Positions 33,706 to 43,311 are shown, numbered from the stretch's first letter. The stretch: 64,000 nt of DNA from Azospirillum sp. RU38E (GCF_900188385.1 NZ_FZOI01000003.1:62001-126000), one strand, 5' to 3'. The notes: generated by a model from the sequence alone, not told the origin. Program-made: numbers and translations.

Positions 33706-34416
33706 TCACGCCGTGCGCGGCAGGTCGGCCAGCACCAGTTCGGCCTCTTCCAGCACCTCGATGGTCAGCACCGGCTCATCCCGAATGGCAGCACCATCGC
33801 GGGCTTCCAGCACCACACCATTCACCTTCACCTTGCCACGGGCCGGCACCAGATAGGCCAGCCGGTCGCCCAGCTCATGCGTCAGCACGGTGCCCGCCGG
33901 CAGGGTGCCACCCAGCAGGGCGGCATCCTGATGGATGTAAAGCGCCCCGCTATCCTTGTCCTGTTCCCGACCAGAGGCCAGCACCACCAGCTTGCCGGCC
34001 CGGTCGCCCTTGGGGAACTTGGCAGCTTCCCAGCGGGGCTTCACCCCCTGCTTGTTGGGGATGATCCAGATCTGGAACAGGGTGGTCTCCCCCGGCTCCC
34101 GGTTATATTCGGCATGGACGATACCGGTACCGGCCGACATCACCTGCACGTCACCCGCCTCGGTGCGACCCTCATTGCCCAGAAAGTCCTGATGCGTGAT
34201 GGCGCCCTTGCGGACGTAGGTGATGATTTCCATGTCGCGGTGCGGGTGCGGGTCAAAGCCGGTGCCGCTGTCGATCGTGTCATCGTTCCAGACGCGCAGC
34301 GGGCCCCAATGCACCCGCGACGGGTTGTGATAGTTGGCGAAGCTGAAGTGGAAATTGGCGCGCAGCCAGCCATGATTGGCCTTGCCCAAACCGGCGAAAG
34401 GACGATGTTCGATCAT
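33706..34416 (-). CDS. Pirin-family protein
   Basis: 236 aa from MIEHRPFAGLGKANHGW with AGGAG eight bases upstream. Two-cupin bicupin of the pirin/YhhW type; metal-ligand residues are visible in FDPHPHRDMEIITYV and HAEYNREPGE. Family members act as quercetin dioxygenases or redox-responsive regulators. It follows wrbA on the same strand, opposite a LysR regulator, so a joint response to quinones or electrophiles is likely (inference). Confidence 0.94.
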   Translation of the reverse strand: MIEHRPFAGLGKANHGWLRANFHFSFANYHNPSRVHWGPLRVWNDDTIDSGTGFDPHPHRDMEIITYVRKGAITHQDFLGNEGRTEAGDVQVMSAGTGIVHAEYNREPGETTLFQIWIIPNKQGVKPRWEAAKFPKGDRAGKLVVLASGREQDKDSGALYIHQDAALLGGTLPAGTVLTHELGDRLAYLVPARGKVKVNGVVLEARDGAAIRDEPVLTIEVLEEAELVLADLPRTA

Positions 34417-34503
34417 GATACGTCTCCTGTAGCGGCCCCCGGCGCCGCCCCTGGCAGGCGGCGGAACCGGGTCCATGTGAGAAGGGAGTAAGAGAAACAG
34501 AAA

Positions 34504-35106
34504 TTACGCGGTCAGCTTGGCGGCAATCCGGGCAACATGTTCACCCTGGAAGCGCGCGCCGGCCAGTTCGTTGGCAGAGGGCTGGCGGGAACCGTCGCCG
34601 CCGGCGATGGTGGTGGCGCCATAGGGGCTGCCGCCCGTCACCTCATCCAGCGTGGTCTGGCCGCCGAAGCTGTAGGGCAGACCCACCACCACCATGCCGT
34701 GATGCAGCAGGCTGGTATGGAAGGACAGCAGGGTCGATTCCTGGCCACCATGCTGGCTGGCGGTGGACACAAACGCGCTGCCCACCTTGCCGATCAGCGC
34801 ACCCTTGGCCCACAGACCGCCGGTCTGGTCCAGGAAGTTGCGCATCTGGGCGGCCATCATGCCGAACCGGGTGGGCGTGCCGAAGATGATGGCGTCATAA
34901 TCGGCCAGCTCGTCCGGGGTGGCGATGGGGGCGGCCTGGTCCAGCTTGATATGGGCCCGCTTGGCCACCTCATCCGGCACCAGTTCCGGCACGCGCTTCA
35001 CCACCACCTCGGTGCCCGGCACGCTGCGCGCACCCTCGGCCACGGCGTTGGCCATCGTCTCAACATGGCCATAGCTGGAATAATAGAGAACCAGAACCTT
35101 GCTCAT
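34504..35106 (-). CDS. wrbA: NAD(P)H:quinone oxidoreductase WrbA
   Basis: 200 aa from [18 protein letters not shown], six bases after AGGAG. Flavodoxin-fold enzyme of the WrbA type with phosphate-binding YYSSYGHV loop, [21 protein letters not shown] and the [11 protein letters not shown] region. It reduces quinones by two electrons with FMN, avoiding semiquinone radicals. Divergent from the LysR gene across 154 bp. Confidence 0.96.
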   Translation of the reverse strand: MSKVLVLYYSSYGHVETMANAVAEGARSVPGTEVVVKRVPELVPDEVAKRAHIKLDQAAPIATPDELADYDAIIFGTPTRFGMMAAQMRNFLDQTGGLWAKGALIGKVGSAFVSTASQHGGQESTLLSFHTSLLHHGMVVVGLPYSFGGQTTLDEVTGGSPYGATTIAGGDGSRQPSANELAGARFQGEHVARIAAKLTA

Positions 35107-35260
35107 CACCATCTCCTGTTTCTGGGCGGGGCCCCGTCGGCTGTGCCGGTCGGTTCGTCCGTCTGTCTGAGGTGAAGATAGGCCGTTGCGGGTTGCCCGT
35201 TAATGGCACAAAATCGAACAGGATTGTTGCATCACTCGGGACAATAAGGCGGCACACGGC

Positions 35261-36196
35261 ATGGAACGGTTGGAGGATTTGCGGCTTTTCACCCTGGTGG
35301 CGGAGGGGCGCAGCTTCACCCGCGCGGCCGACCGGCTGGGCCTGTCGAAATCAGCCGCCAGCCGCCGCATCGGAGAGCTGGAGACGCGGTTGGGGGCCCG
35401 CCTGTTCAACCGCACCACCCGCCATATCAGCCTGACCCAGGTGGGGGAGGGTTTCTATCAGCGGGTCAGCCAGATTCTGGAAGCGCTGGAGGAGGCGGAA
35501 CGGTCCGTCGCCAGCCAGCACGCCGCCCCGCGCGGGCGGCTGAAACTGGCGGCCCCGATGTCGTTTGGCATCCAGCATCTTTCCAGCGCGGTGGCGGAGT
35601 TCATGGAACGCTACCTAGAGGTGGAGGTGGAGATGGAACTGTCCGACCGTTTCGTCGATCTGGTCGATGAAGGGTTCGATCTGGCCGTGCGCATCGGTCG
35701 GCTGAAGGACAGTTCGCTGGTGGCGCGCCGGCTCTGCCCGGTGCGCGCCGTGCTCTGCGCCTCGCCCGGATATCTGGCCCGGCGCGGTACGCCGCAGGTG
35801 CCGGCCGACCTGCTTCAGCATGATTGCCTGATCTACACCAACAGCTCCACGCCCGAGCAATGGAGCTTCCGTACCGCGCCGGGGGCGGAGGAGACGCGCA
35901 GCATCCGCGTCAATGGCCGGCTTTATGCCAATAATGGCGATGCCCTGCGGGAAGCGGCCGTGACCGGTCAGGGGCTGGTGCTGCTGCCCACCTTCATCGT
36001 CGGGGAAGCCCTGTCGCGCGGGCGGCTGGTGCCGGTGCTGGACGATTATCTGCTGTCGCAGAGTGCCGTTCACGCCGTCTACCCCGCCAACCGCCATCTC
36101 AGCCCAAAGGTGCGGGCCTTTGTAGATTTTCTCGCATCGCGCTTCGGTCCGGTGCCATACTGGGATGCCGGGCTGACCCTGTTGAAAGGGGGGTGA
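35261..36196 (+). CDS. LysR-family transcriptional regulator
   Basis: 311 aa. N-terminal winged HTH (about 1-65: LRLFTLVAEGRSFTRAADRLGLSKSAASRRIGELE, split by the helices) and a LysR substrate-binding domain (about 90-300). The DLVDEGFDLAVRIGRLKDSSLVARRL stretch is typical of the CrgA/AaeR-like subgroup, several of which respond to quinones or aromatic compounds. Divergent orientation to wrbA suggests it controls wrbA and pirin. Confidence 0.94.
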   Translation: MERLEDLRLFTLVAEGRSFTRAADRLGLSKSAASRRIGELETRLGARLFNRTTRHISLTQVGEGFYQRVSQILEALEEAERSVASQHAAPRGRLKLAAPMSFGIQHLSSAVAEFMERYLEVEVEMELSDRFVDLVDEGFDLAVRIGRLKDSSLVARRLCPVRAVLCASPGYLARRGTPQVPADLLQHDCLIYTNSSTPEQWSFRTAPGAEETRSIRVNGRLYANNGDALREAAVTGQGLVLLPTFIVGEALSRGRLVPVLDDYLLSQSAVHAVYPANRHLSPKVRAFVDFLASRFGPVPYWDAGLTLLKGG

Positions 36197-36248
36197 GGCC
36201 CGGTAACGGGGAAAACTTCACACAGTTTTCATCGTTTCCTTTCGCGTC

Positions 36249-37535
36249 ATGGTGCTATGTGCCATGACTTTTCCCAAATGGTCGGAACAACCGATGGACC
36301 TGGAGGCGATGGTTAAAGCGTCCGATCACATGGGCTTTTCAGCGCGGCGGCTGTTGCAGGAAGCGCCCTGGGTCGGGACGGAAGCCACCTGTGGCCAGGT
36401 GGCGCAGATGTTCCAGGACGATCCGACCCTGCCCGCCATTGTGGTGCTGGCCGACAAGGGTGCCCGCATCCCCGCCGGGCTGGCCGACCGCAGCACCTTT
36501 CTTTTGCATTTCGCCCAACGCTATGGGCGCGATCTTTATACCAAGCGGCCGGTGCTGCATCTGGGGGATCGCCAGCCGCTGCTGGTGCCGCTGGATGCCG
36601 ATCTGGCGGAAATCAGCGACAGGATCAGCCGGGAAAAGCCCGATGCCCTGCATCGCGGCTTCATTCTGGTGGATGAAACGGGTGCCTATGCCGGGATCGG
36701 GCTGGGCATCGATGTAATGCGCCTGACGGCGGAGCGCACGGCCCAGGCGCTGGAGCAGTTGCGCAGCACCCAGCGCGACCTGATCCAGAGCGAGAAGATG
36801 GCCGCCCTTGGCGGGCTGGTGGCCGGCGTGGCGCATGAAATCAATACGCCGCTGGGCGTGGCCGTCACCGCCGTCACCGCCTTTGCGCAGGAGACGCAGA
36901 AATTCCGGGAGGCCTATCAGACCGGCAAGCTGCGCCGCAACGACCTGGAAGAATATGTGCAGTCTGCGGGGGAGGCGCTGGGCTTCGTCCAGGGCAATAT
37001 CACCCGCGCCGCCGATCTGGTGCAGGCCTTCAAGCAGGTGGCGGTGGACCAGACCAGCGACCTGCCCCGCCAGTTCGACCTGGGTGAATATGTGGGTGAG
37101 GTGTTGCGCAGTCTGGTGCCGCGCCTGCGCCGCAGCCCGCACTGGCTGGATACCTATCTGCCGACGGGTGTGCAGGTCTATAGCGCGCCCGGTGCCATCG
37201 CCCAGATCATCACCAATCTGGTGATGAATGCGCTGACCCATGCCTTCGGGCCGCAACAAGGCGTGATCGCCATCCGCCTGTCCGACGGCCCCCATCCCGA
37301 CCTGCTGCAGCTTTCCATCAGCGATGATGGCTGCGGCATCCCCGCCGAGAACCTGCCGCATATTTTCGACCCGTTCTTCACCACGAAACGGGACGAGGGG
37401 GGGACTGGTCTGGGCCTGCATGTGGTCTATAATCTTGTCACGCAGCGGCTGCGTGGACGGATTGATGTGGAAAGCACCCCCGGCAAGGGCACACGTTTCC
37501 AGGTCACCTTCCCCCGGCAATTACCCCGCGAATAA
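36249..37535 (+). CDS. Orphan sensor histidine kinase (cytoplasmic)
   Basis: 428 aa from the first ATG; other starts at 36264 and 36294 are possible because no clear ribosome site is seen. About 25-160 look like a pair of CBS-like modules ([42 protein letters not shown]). A short coiled coil leads to the H-box [11 protein letters not shown] (H196), then the HATPase domain with NALTHAF (N box), DDGCGIP (G1), DPFFTTKR and GTGLGLHVV (G2). No membrane helix and no response regulator next door. Its dimerisation region closely resembles the kinase at 49143-50621. Confidence 0.9.
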   Translation: MVLCAMTFPKWSEQPMDLEAMVKASDHMGFSARRLLQEAPWVGTEATCGQVAQMFQDDPTLPAIVVLADKGARIPAGLADRSTFLLHFAQRYGRDLYTKRPVLHLGDRQPLLVPLDADLAEISDRISREKPDALHRGFILVDETGAYAGIGLGIDVMRLTAERTAQALEQLRSTQRDLIQSEKMAALGGLVAGVAHEINTPLGVAVTAVTAFAQETQKFREAYQTGKLRRNDLEEYVQSAGEALGFVQGNITRAADLVQAFKQVAVDQTSDLPRQFDLGEYVGEVLRSLVPRLRRSPHWLDTYLPTGVQVYSAPGAIAQIITNLVMNALTHAFGPQQGVIAIRLSDGPHPDLLQLSISDDGCGIPAENLPHIFDPFFTTKRDEGGTGLGLHVVYNLVTQRLRGRIDVESTPGKGTRFQVTFPRQLPRE

Positions 37536-37579
37536 GCGGTTTCGGCCCGCCCAGCACTGGTTTTTTTGTTGACCAAAAA

Positions 37580-37594
37580 GAACAAAACGTGAAT
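37580..37594 (+). promoter_or_regulatory. Near-consensus LexA (SOS) box
   Basis: GAAC-AAAACGT-GAAT matches the alphaproteobacterial SOS box GTTC-N7-GTTC (reverse complement GAAC-N7-GAAC) at seven of eight positions. It lies 29 bp before the start of the radical-SAM DNA-repair gene. Confidence 0.6.
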
Positions 37595-37623
37595 ATGTGT
37601 CACACAAAGTCCGCGAAAGCACG

Positions 37624-38853
37624 ATGAAGAAGACGCTGAAAGAACGCCTCGCCATCCTGTCGGATGCGGCCAAATATGATGCTTCCTGCGCCTCCAGCGG
37701 GACGGAGCGGCGGGATTCCGGGCGCAGTGGCGGGCTGGGATCAACCGAAGGGTCGGGCATCTGCCATGCCTATGCGCCGGACGGGCGCTGCATCTCGCTG
37801 CTGAAAATCCTGCTGACGAATTTCTGCATCTATGACTGCGCCTATTGCATCAACCGCTCTTCCAGCAATGTGGAGCGGGCGCGGTTTTCCGTGGAAGAAG
37901 TGGTCTGGCTGACGCTGGAATTCTATCGCCGCAACTATATTGAGGGGCTGTTCCTCTCCTCTGGCATCATCCGTTCTTCCGATCACACGATGGAAGAGCT
38001 GGTGCGGGTGGCCCGCATTTTGCGCACCGAGCATGGCTTCCGGGGCTATATCCACCTGAAGACCATCCCCGATGCCTCCCCGGCCTTGATTGAGGAGGCG
38101 GGGCTTTATGCCGACCGCCTGTCGATCAATATCGAATTGCCGACCGATGCCGGCATCGACAATTTCGCCCCGCAGAAGCACCCGACCCGCATCCGCGCGG
38201 CGATGGGCGATCTGCGGCTGAAGATCGATGCGGCGGCGGAGCCCAGCTTCCGGGGCCGGCGCAAGCGCTTTGTGCCCGGCGGGCAAAGCACCCAGATGAT
38301 TGTCGGCGTGGATGGCGCCAATGATGCCACCATCCTGGCCTCTTCCGCCCGGCTTTACGGCCATTACCGTCTGCGCCGCGTCTATTATTCCGCCTTCAGC
38401 CCGATCCCGGATGCCTCCAAGGCACTGCCGCTGATCAAGCCGCCGTTGCTGCGCGAACATCGGCTCTATCAGGCCGATTGGCTTTATCGCTTCTATGGTT
38501 TCGCGGTGGAGGAGATCACCCGCACCCGGCCGGATGGCAATCTGGATCTGGAGATTGATCCCAAGCTGGCCTGGGCGCTGGCCAACCGGGAACGGTTCCC
38601 CATCGATATCAACCGGGCGGAACGGGAGATGCTGTTGCGCGTGCCGGGACTGGGACCGCGCAGCGTCAACGCCATCCTCTCGGCCCGCGCCCATAAGGCG
38701 CTGCGGCTGGAGGATTTGGGCCGGCTGGGCGTGTCGCTGCGCAAGGTCCGCCCCTTCATCGCCGCCCTGGGCTGGACGCCGTTGCGGCTGGTCGACCGGT
38801 CGGACCTGCGCGACCTGTTCGCCCCCAAACCCGAACAATTGAGCCTGTTCTGA
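37624..38853 (+). CDS. Putative DNA modification/repair radical SAM protein (TIGR03916 type)
   Basis: 409 aa from MKKTLKERLAIL; an in-frame GTG at 37597 exists. The radical SAM cluster motif is CIYDCAYC (CX3CX2C) after LLKILLTNF. Before it is a conserved CASSGTERRDS segment with Cys and after it LFLSSGIIRSSDHTMEEL. The C-terminus carries a helix-hairpin-helix (LLRVPGLGPRSVNAILSAR), a DNA-binding module. This family is known only by its pairing with DUF4130 proteins; the chemistry is not established. Its stop overlaps the next gene's start (TGATG) and a LexA box lies upstream. Confidence 0.93.
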   Translation: MKKTLKERLAILSDAAKYDASCASSGTERRDSGRSGGLGSTEGSGICHAYAPDGRCISLLKILLTNFCIYDCAYCINRSSSNVERARFSVEEVVWLTLEFYRRNYIEGLFLSSGIIRSSDHTMEELVRVARILRTEHGFRGYIHLKTIPDASPALIEEAGLYADRLSINIELPTDAGIDNFAPQKHPTRIRAAMGDLRLKIDAAAEPSFRGRRKRFVPGGQSTQMIVGVDGANDATILASSARLYGHYRLRRVYYSAFSPIPDASKALPLIKPPLLREHRLYQADWLYRFYGFAVEEITRTRPDGNLDLEIDPKLAWALANRERFPIDINRAEREMLLRVPGLGPRSVNAILSARAHKALRLEDLGRLGVSLRKVRPFIAALGWTPLRLVDRSDLRDLFAPKPEQLSLF

Positions 38854-39722
38854 TGCTGACCCTCCTGCTGGACGGGCATGGCGAACTGGCGGAATGGCGG
38901 GCGGCCGCCCGCACCCTGCTGCGGGCCAGCGTCCCGCCGGAGCGGGTGGAATGGCGGCAACGGGGAGGTGCGACGGGTGACCTGTTCGGCGGGCAGATGG
39001 AGGGCAGCCCCCTGCCCCCGCCCGATCCGCAGGCCCCCGCCGCCACCGTGCCGCGCGCCTTTCTGGAACTGGCCGAGGCGGTGATCTGCCACAGCGATCC
39101 CGTCCGCTTCGCCCTGCTCTATCGCTTGCTCTGGCGCTTGCAGGGGGAACGGGCCTTGCTGGAGATGCGGGCCGACGCCGATGTCGTCCAGGCCAACCGG
39201 CTGGAAAAATCGGTGCGGCGGGACGCGCATAAGATGAAGGCGTTTGTCCGTTTCAAGGAATTGCCGGATGGCGAAGGGCAACCGCGCCGCCGCTTCCTCG
39301 CCTGGTTTGAGCCGGAGCATTTCATCGTCGGCCGCACCGCCGGCTTCTTTCAGCGCCGCTTCACCGATATGGATTGGATCATCGCCACGCCCAAGGGCAC
39401 ATCATCCTGGGATGGGCAGCATCTGCGCTTTGATCCGGCCCCGGCGAACAAGCCGGACCTGCGCGATGCAGCGGACGATCTCTGGCGCACCTATTACGCC
39501 CATATCTTCAATCCGGCGCGGCTGAAGGTGCAGGCGATGCAGTCGGAAATGCCCAAGAAATATTGGAAGAACCTGCCGGAAGCCGACCTGATCCCCGACC
39601 TGATCGCCGGGGCGGAAGCCCGCGTGCGGGAGATGGCTGCGCGGGCGGCCAGCGACCCGCCGGCCTTCCATCACCGGCTGCGCGCCCGGGAAAAGGCGGC
39701 GGGGCGGGAGGGGGACACCTAG
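38853..39722 (+). CDS. DUF4130/TIGR03915 DNA-metabolism protein
   Basis: 289 aa, partner of the preceding radical SAM gene. Typical pattern: RDAHKMKAFVRFKEL, FLAWFEPEHFIVGRTAGFFQRRFTDMDWIIATP (in two strands), and MPKKYWKNLPEADLIPDLI near the end. In many genomes this domain is fused to a UdgX-type uracil-DNA glycosylase domain; here the protein stops after DUF4130 and a short basic tail, so it is the unfused form. Function unproven but DNA-damage related by context. Confidence 0.92.
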   Translation: MLTLLLDGHGELAEWRAAARTLLRASVPPERVEWRQRGGATGDLFGGQMEGSPLPPPDPQAPAATVPRAFLELAEAVICHSDPVRFALLYRLLWRLQGERALLEMRADADVVQANRLEKSVRRDAHKMKAFVRFKELPDGEGQPRRRFLAWFEPEHFIVGRTAGFFQRRFTDMDWIIATPKGTSSWDGQHLRFDPAPANKPDLRDAADDLWRTYYAHIFNPARLKVQAMQSEMPKKYWKNLPEADLIPDLIAGAEARVREMAARAASDPPAFHHRLRAREKAAGREGDT

Positions 39723-39749
39723 CCCGCTCCACGCCCCGCCGCTTTGTCC

Positions 39750-40841
39750 TCAATGCAGGCTGACCGGCCCGCCGGCTGCCTTTTCCGACACGCCGGCATC
39801 GGCGAAGGTGCCCATATTCAGATGACAGGCCAGGGCGGAGCGCAGCAGCGGGATGGCCAGGGCAGCGCCCGATGCCTCCCCCAGCCGCATCCCGAAATCG
39901 AACAGGGCCTGCTTGTTAATGGCGGCCAGCAGCCGGGCATGGCCGGGCTCGGCACTCTTATGCGCGACAACGCAATGGTCCAGGGCCTTGGGGTCGGCCT
40001 TGTGCAGCACGGCGGCGGCGGCCGTGCAGGCAAAACCATCCAGCAGCACCGGCACACGGGCCAGACGGCAGGCGATGATCGCCCCGACGATGGCGGCCAG
40101 TTCCTCCCCGCCCAAGCAGCGCAGTGCTTCGAACGGATCCGTCAGGGCCTGCGGGTTGGCGGCCAGCCCGGCATCGACCACGGCGGCCTTCCGCTTCAGC
40201 CCCTCTTCATCCACGCCCGTCCCCGGCCCCACCCAGTCGGCACCGGTGCCACCGAACAGGGCCGCGCAAAGCGCGGCGGCGGAGGTGGTGTTGCCAATAC
40301 CCATTTCGCCCAGGCACATCAGATGCAGGCCCGGCTCCACCGCCATCATGCCATAGGCGGTGGCACGGGCGCAGCGCGCCTCATCCATGGCCGGGCCATG
40401 GGTGAAATCGGCGGTCGGGCGGGCGAGGTCCATTTCATAGACGCGCAGATCGGCATCGGCCGCCGTCGCCAGTTGGTTGACGGCGGCATGGCCATTGATG
40501 AAGGCCTGCACCATCTGGGCATTGACCGACGCCGGATAGGCGGACACCCCATGGGCGGCCACGCCATGCGCCCCGGCAAACACGGCGATACGCGGATGGG
40601 TCAGTTCCGGCGGGGCCTTGGCCTGCCAGGTGGCCAGCCACTGCACCAGCGTTTCCAGCCGACCCAGCGCGCCGCGCGGCTTCAACAGGTTCTGTTCGCG
40701 CTGCAGGGCTGCCGTGGCCGATTCCAGATCCGGCCCCGGCAGTTCCTTCAACACCTTGCGGATATCATCCATCGACGGGGCATCATCGTGATGATGGTGG
40801 TGATGGTCATGATCGTGCGGATGGTCGTGATCGGCGGGCAT
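39750..40841 (-). CDS. cobT: Nicotinate-nucleotide-dimethylbenzimidazole phosphoribosyltransferase
   Basis: 363 aa from MPADHDHPHDHDHHHH. CobT activates dimethylbenzimidazole for the lower ligand of cobalamin. Core motifs: FAGAHGVAAHGVSAYP, GEMGIGNTTSAAAL, and the catalytic Glu region near GMRLGEASGAALA. The N-terminus has an added stretch of some ten His and many Asp that is not part of the usual enzyme and looks like a metal-binding tail. Divergent from cobS with 85 bp between. Confidence 0.96.
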   Translation of the reverse strand: MPADHDHPHDHDHHHHHHDDAPSMDDIRKVLKELPGPDLESATAALQREQNLLKPRGALGRLETLVQWLATWQAKAPPELTHPRIAVFAGAHGVAAHGVSAYPASVNAQMVQAFINGHAAVNQLATAADADLRVYEMDLARPTADFTHGPAMDEARCARATAYGMMAVEPGLHLMCLGEMGIGNTTSAAALCAALFGGTGADWVGPGTGVDEEGLKRKAAVVDAGLAANPQALTDPFEALRCLGGEELAAIVGAIIACRLARVPVLLDGFACTAAAAVLHKADPKALDHCVVAHKSAEPGHARLLAAINKQALFDFGMRLGEASGAALAIPLLRSALACHLNMGTFADAGVSEKAAGGPVSLH

Positions 40842-40926
40842 CGAGAATGGTCCTGTGACGGTGGCCCCAAGGGGGACGACGGCAACGGCGCTGGCGGCGC
40901 AAGCCACACTCCCGTATACCGATGTG

Positions 40927-41727
40927 ATGGACGATGCAACAAAGCAGCACAGGCCCTCTCCGCTGGCGGAGTTTGTGGCCGCCGTGATTTTCCTGACCCG
41001 CCTGCCGATCCGCTGGCGCGGCCCCTGGCCGCCTGAACTGGACCGGCGGGCGCTGGCCTGGTTCCCCATTGTCGGCGCCCTGATCGGCGCTGTCGGCGGG
41101 CTGCTTTATTGGGGGCTGACGCTGGCGGGGCTGACGGCCCCCTTGGCCGCCCTGGTGACAGTGGCCGGCCTGTCGCTGCTGACCGGGGCGCTGCACGAGG
41201 ATGGGCTGGCCGATGTGGCGGACGGGTTTGGCGGCGGGCGCGACCCCGCCGCCAAGCTCTCCATCATGAAGGACAGCCGCGTCGGCACCTATGGCGCGCT
41301 GGCGCTGATCCTGGCTGCCTTGGCCCGCATCGGCGCGCTGGCCACCCTGGCCGACCCGCGGCTGGTGGCGCTGGCGCTGATCGGGGCGCATGGCTTCTCC
41401 CGCGCGCTGCTGCCGGCCATGAAGCTCTGGCTGCCCGATGCGCGGGCGCAAGGGCTGTCCGCCAGCCAGGGCCGGCCGGACCGGGCGCGCGCCGTCATTG
41501 CCATCGTCATCGGCTTTTCCTTTGCCGGCACCACGCTGGGCAAGCTGGGGTTGCAATCCGGCCTGATCGGGTTGGATATCATGGCCCTTTCCGCCCTGAC
41601 GGTGATCGGGCTGGGCTGGCTGGCCCGTCGGCAGATTGGCGGGGTGACGGGCGATGTGCTGGGGGCCGCCCAGCAACTGGCGGAAATCGCCTTTCTGCTG
41701 GGCATTGTCGCTGCCCGCAGCCCATGA
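40927..41727 (+). CDS. cobS: Adenosylcobinamide-GDP ribazoletransferase (cobalamin synthase)
   Basis: 266 aa, a polytopic inner-membrane protein with about six hydrophobic helices. Signatures: FLTRLPIRW near the start and the Asp-rich loop ALHEDGLADVADGFGGGRDPAAKLSIMKDSRVGTYG (read in two parts), which binds Mg and substrate. It joins adenosylcobinamide-GDP with alpha-ribazole. The in-frame start at 40855 lies too close to cobT; ATG at 40927 is chosen. Its stop overlaps the next start (ATGA). Confidence 0.96.
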   Translation: MDDATKQHRPSPLAEFVAAVIFLTRLPIRWRGPWPPELDRRALAWFPIVGALIGAVGGLLYWGLTLAGLTAPLAALVTVAGLSLLTGALHEDGLADVADGFGGGRDPAAKLSIMKDSRVGTYGALALILAALARIGALATLADPRLVALALIGAHGFSRALLPAMKLWLPDARAQGLSASQGRPDRARAVIAIVIGFSFAGTTLGKLGLQSGLIGLDIMALSALTVIGLGWLARRQIGGVTGDVLGAAQQLAEIAFLLGIVAARSP

Positions 41728-42335
41728 GCGCGATGATCACCACCCGCTGGTGGTGGGTGCGCCATGCCCCCATCGCCGTCGCCCCCGGCACCATCGCCGG
41801 ACAGGCCGATTTGCCGGCCGACCTGTCGGACAGCACCGCGCTTGCCGCCCTGGCCCGGCGCCTGCCGGCCGGTGCGGTGTGGATCGCCACCCCGCTGGCC
41901 CGCACCCAGGCCACGGCACGGGCCTTGGGTGCCCCGGAACTGCGGCTGGAGCCGGATTTCAGCGAACAGCATTTCGGCAGCTGGCAGGGCCGCACCCATG
42001 GCGCGGTCTGGGCGGAGGAGCGGGCCACGGCAGAGCAATTCTGGGCCGACCCTGCCCACGCCGCCCCGCCAGCGGGGGAGAGTTTCGCCCAGCTCTGCGC
42101 CCGCGTGGCCGCCGCTGTGCAGCGCCAGTGCCAGACCCTGGCCGGGCGGGACATTGTGGCCGTGGCCCATGCCGGCCCCATCCGCGCCGCCATCGGTCAG
42201 GCCTTGGGCATCACACCGGTGCATTTATTGCCGTTGGCGGTGGATTGCCTGCATCTGACGCGCGTTGATCATATGGCGATGGCGGGCCAGCCGGACGCCT
42301 GGCGCCTTGGCGCTGTCAATATTCCGCCCTGTTGA
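41724..42335 (+). CDS. Histidine phosphatase family protein (CobC-like)
   Basis: 203 aa. The N-terminal WWWVRHAPI holds the catalytic RH of the phosphoglycerate mutase-like fold, in the RHAP rather than RHGE form; the second His is in VAVAHAGPIRAAIG. Located directly after cobS with a stop/start overlap, it probably acts as alpha-ribazole phosphatase in the cobalamin pathway, an assignment from context. Confidence 0.88.
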   Translation: MSAMITTRWWWVRHAPIAVAPGTIAGQADLPADLSDSTALAALARRLPAGAVWIATPLARTQATARALGAPELRLEPDFSEQHFGSWQGRTHGAVWAEERATAEQFWADPAHAAPPAGESFAQLCARVAAAVQRQCQTLAGRDIVAVAHAGPIRAAIGQALGITPVHLLPLAVDCLHLTRVDHMAMAGQPDAWRLGAVNIPPC

Positions 42336-42358
42336 GGCCCATCTGATCATTCAGGCTG

Positions 42359-42510
42359 TTATACCAAGGGGCATGGGACATGACCCTTGAAGGCCGGCGA
42401 CCGCCGGCCCGCGCCCCCGTGGGCGCGTAAGCCAAGCTGCCGGAGGCAGCGCCCGGCGTCTGAGGGAGCATACGAATACCAAGAGTCATGATCCATGGCT
42501 CTTGGTATTA
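42359..42510 (-). repeat. Multi-hairpin dispersed repeat, copy C (inverted)
   Basis: About 152 bp, reverse orientation relative to copies A and B, between the CobC-like and SYLF genes. Stems on the plus strand: CAAGGG-CATG arms (42366-42389), GGCCGGCG-ac-CGCCGGCC (42392-42409), GCGCCC-ccgt-GGGCGC (42411-42426), GCTGCC-gga-GGCAGC (42436-42450) and a long terminal hairpin with AATACCAAGAG/CTCTTGGTATT arms (42475-42509). Both ends carry the TACCAA/TTGGTA inverted termini. Confidence 0.88.
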
Positions 42511-42611
42511 TACATCGTCGTCAGGCTGGCCGCACCTTGTTCAACCGTGTTACCTGACAGACATCCAGAGATTTCGAAAAGACAGGCGACGTGAAGACAG
42601 GAGTGGGTTCG

Positions 42612-43289
42612 ATGAAGCGTTTCGCGATGGCCCTGGCGGGTCTGGTGCTGGCGATTTCTGCGCTGGTGCGCCCGGCCTATGCCTTGACCGAGCCTGAATT
42701 GATGGTGGAGCGGGCGCGGGTGACGGCGCTGACCCTGCTGACCGACCCGGAATATAGCGACCTGAAGAATCTGGTCGGCCGCGCCCGCGCCGTGCTGATC
42801 CTGCCCAATGTCATCCAGGCCGGTTTCTTCATCGGTGGCGGCGGCGGTACGGGCGTCATGGTGGCGCGCGGCGATGATGGCGCCTGGAGCGGCCCGGCCT
42901 TCTATACCCTGGCAGAGGCCAGCTTCGGCCTGCAATTCGGTGGTCAGGCTTCCGAAATGATCGTCGTCATCATGACCCAGAAGGGCCTGGACGCGGTGAT
43001 CGACCGCAAGGTGAAGCTGGGGGCCGACGCCAATGTCGCCATCGGGGAGTTGGGCACCGGCGTCGGCGCCTCCTATGGCGTCGGCCTGTCGTCGGACATC
43101 TATGTCTATTCCAAGACCAGCGGCCTGTTCGGCGGCATGGCGCTGGAAGGCTCCGTCATCGCGCCGCGCAGTGAATTCAACGACAAGTTCTATGGCCAGC
43201 CGACCGACCCGCGCGCCATCCTGGTCGACCGGCATTTCTATCGGCCCGAAGCCCAGGCCCTGGCCAGCGCCCTGACCCCGGCGCAGTAA
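42612..43289 (+). CDS. SYLF (YSC84) lipid-binding domain protein, exported
   Basis: 225 aa with AGGAG eight bases before the ATG. A signal peptide (1-24, ending RPAYA) is followed by the SYLF domain: AVLILPNVIQAGFFIGGGGGTGVMVARG, LGADANVAIGELG and YSKTSGLFGGMALEGSVI. SYLF domains bind phosphoinositides in eukaryotes; bacterial members are periplasmic with unknown role. Single gene behind a dispersed repeat. Confidence 0.93.
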   Translation: MKRFAMALAGLVLAISALVRPAYALTEPELMVERARVTALTLLTDPEYSDLKNLVGRARAVLILPNVIQAGFFIGGGGGTGVMVARGDDGAWSGPAFYTLAEASFGLQFGGQASEMIVVIMTQKGLDAVIDRKVKLGADANVAIGELGTGVGASYGVGLSSDIYVYSKTSGLFGGMALEGSVIAPRSEFNDKFYGQPTDPRAILVDRHFYRPEAQALASALTPAQ

Positions 43290-43311
43290 GGATCACGGCC
43301 CGGCCGCTTTC

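Noticed and set aside
40842-40926. Cobalamin riboswitch between cobT and cobS
   Set aside because: Only 85 bp separate the divergent starts, too short for the element, and no B12-box-like sequence was noticed.
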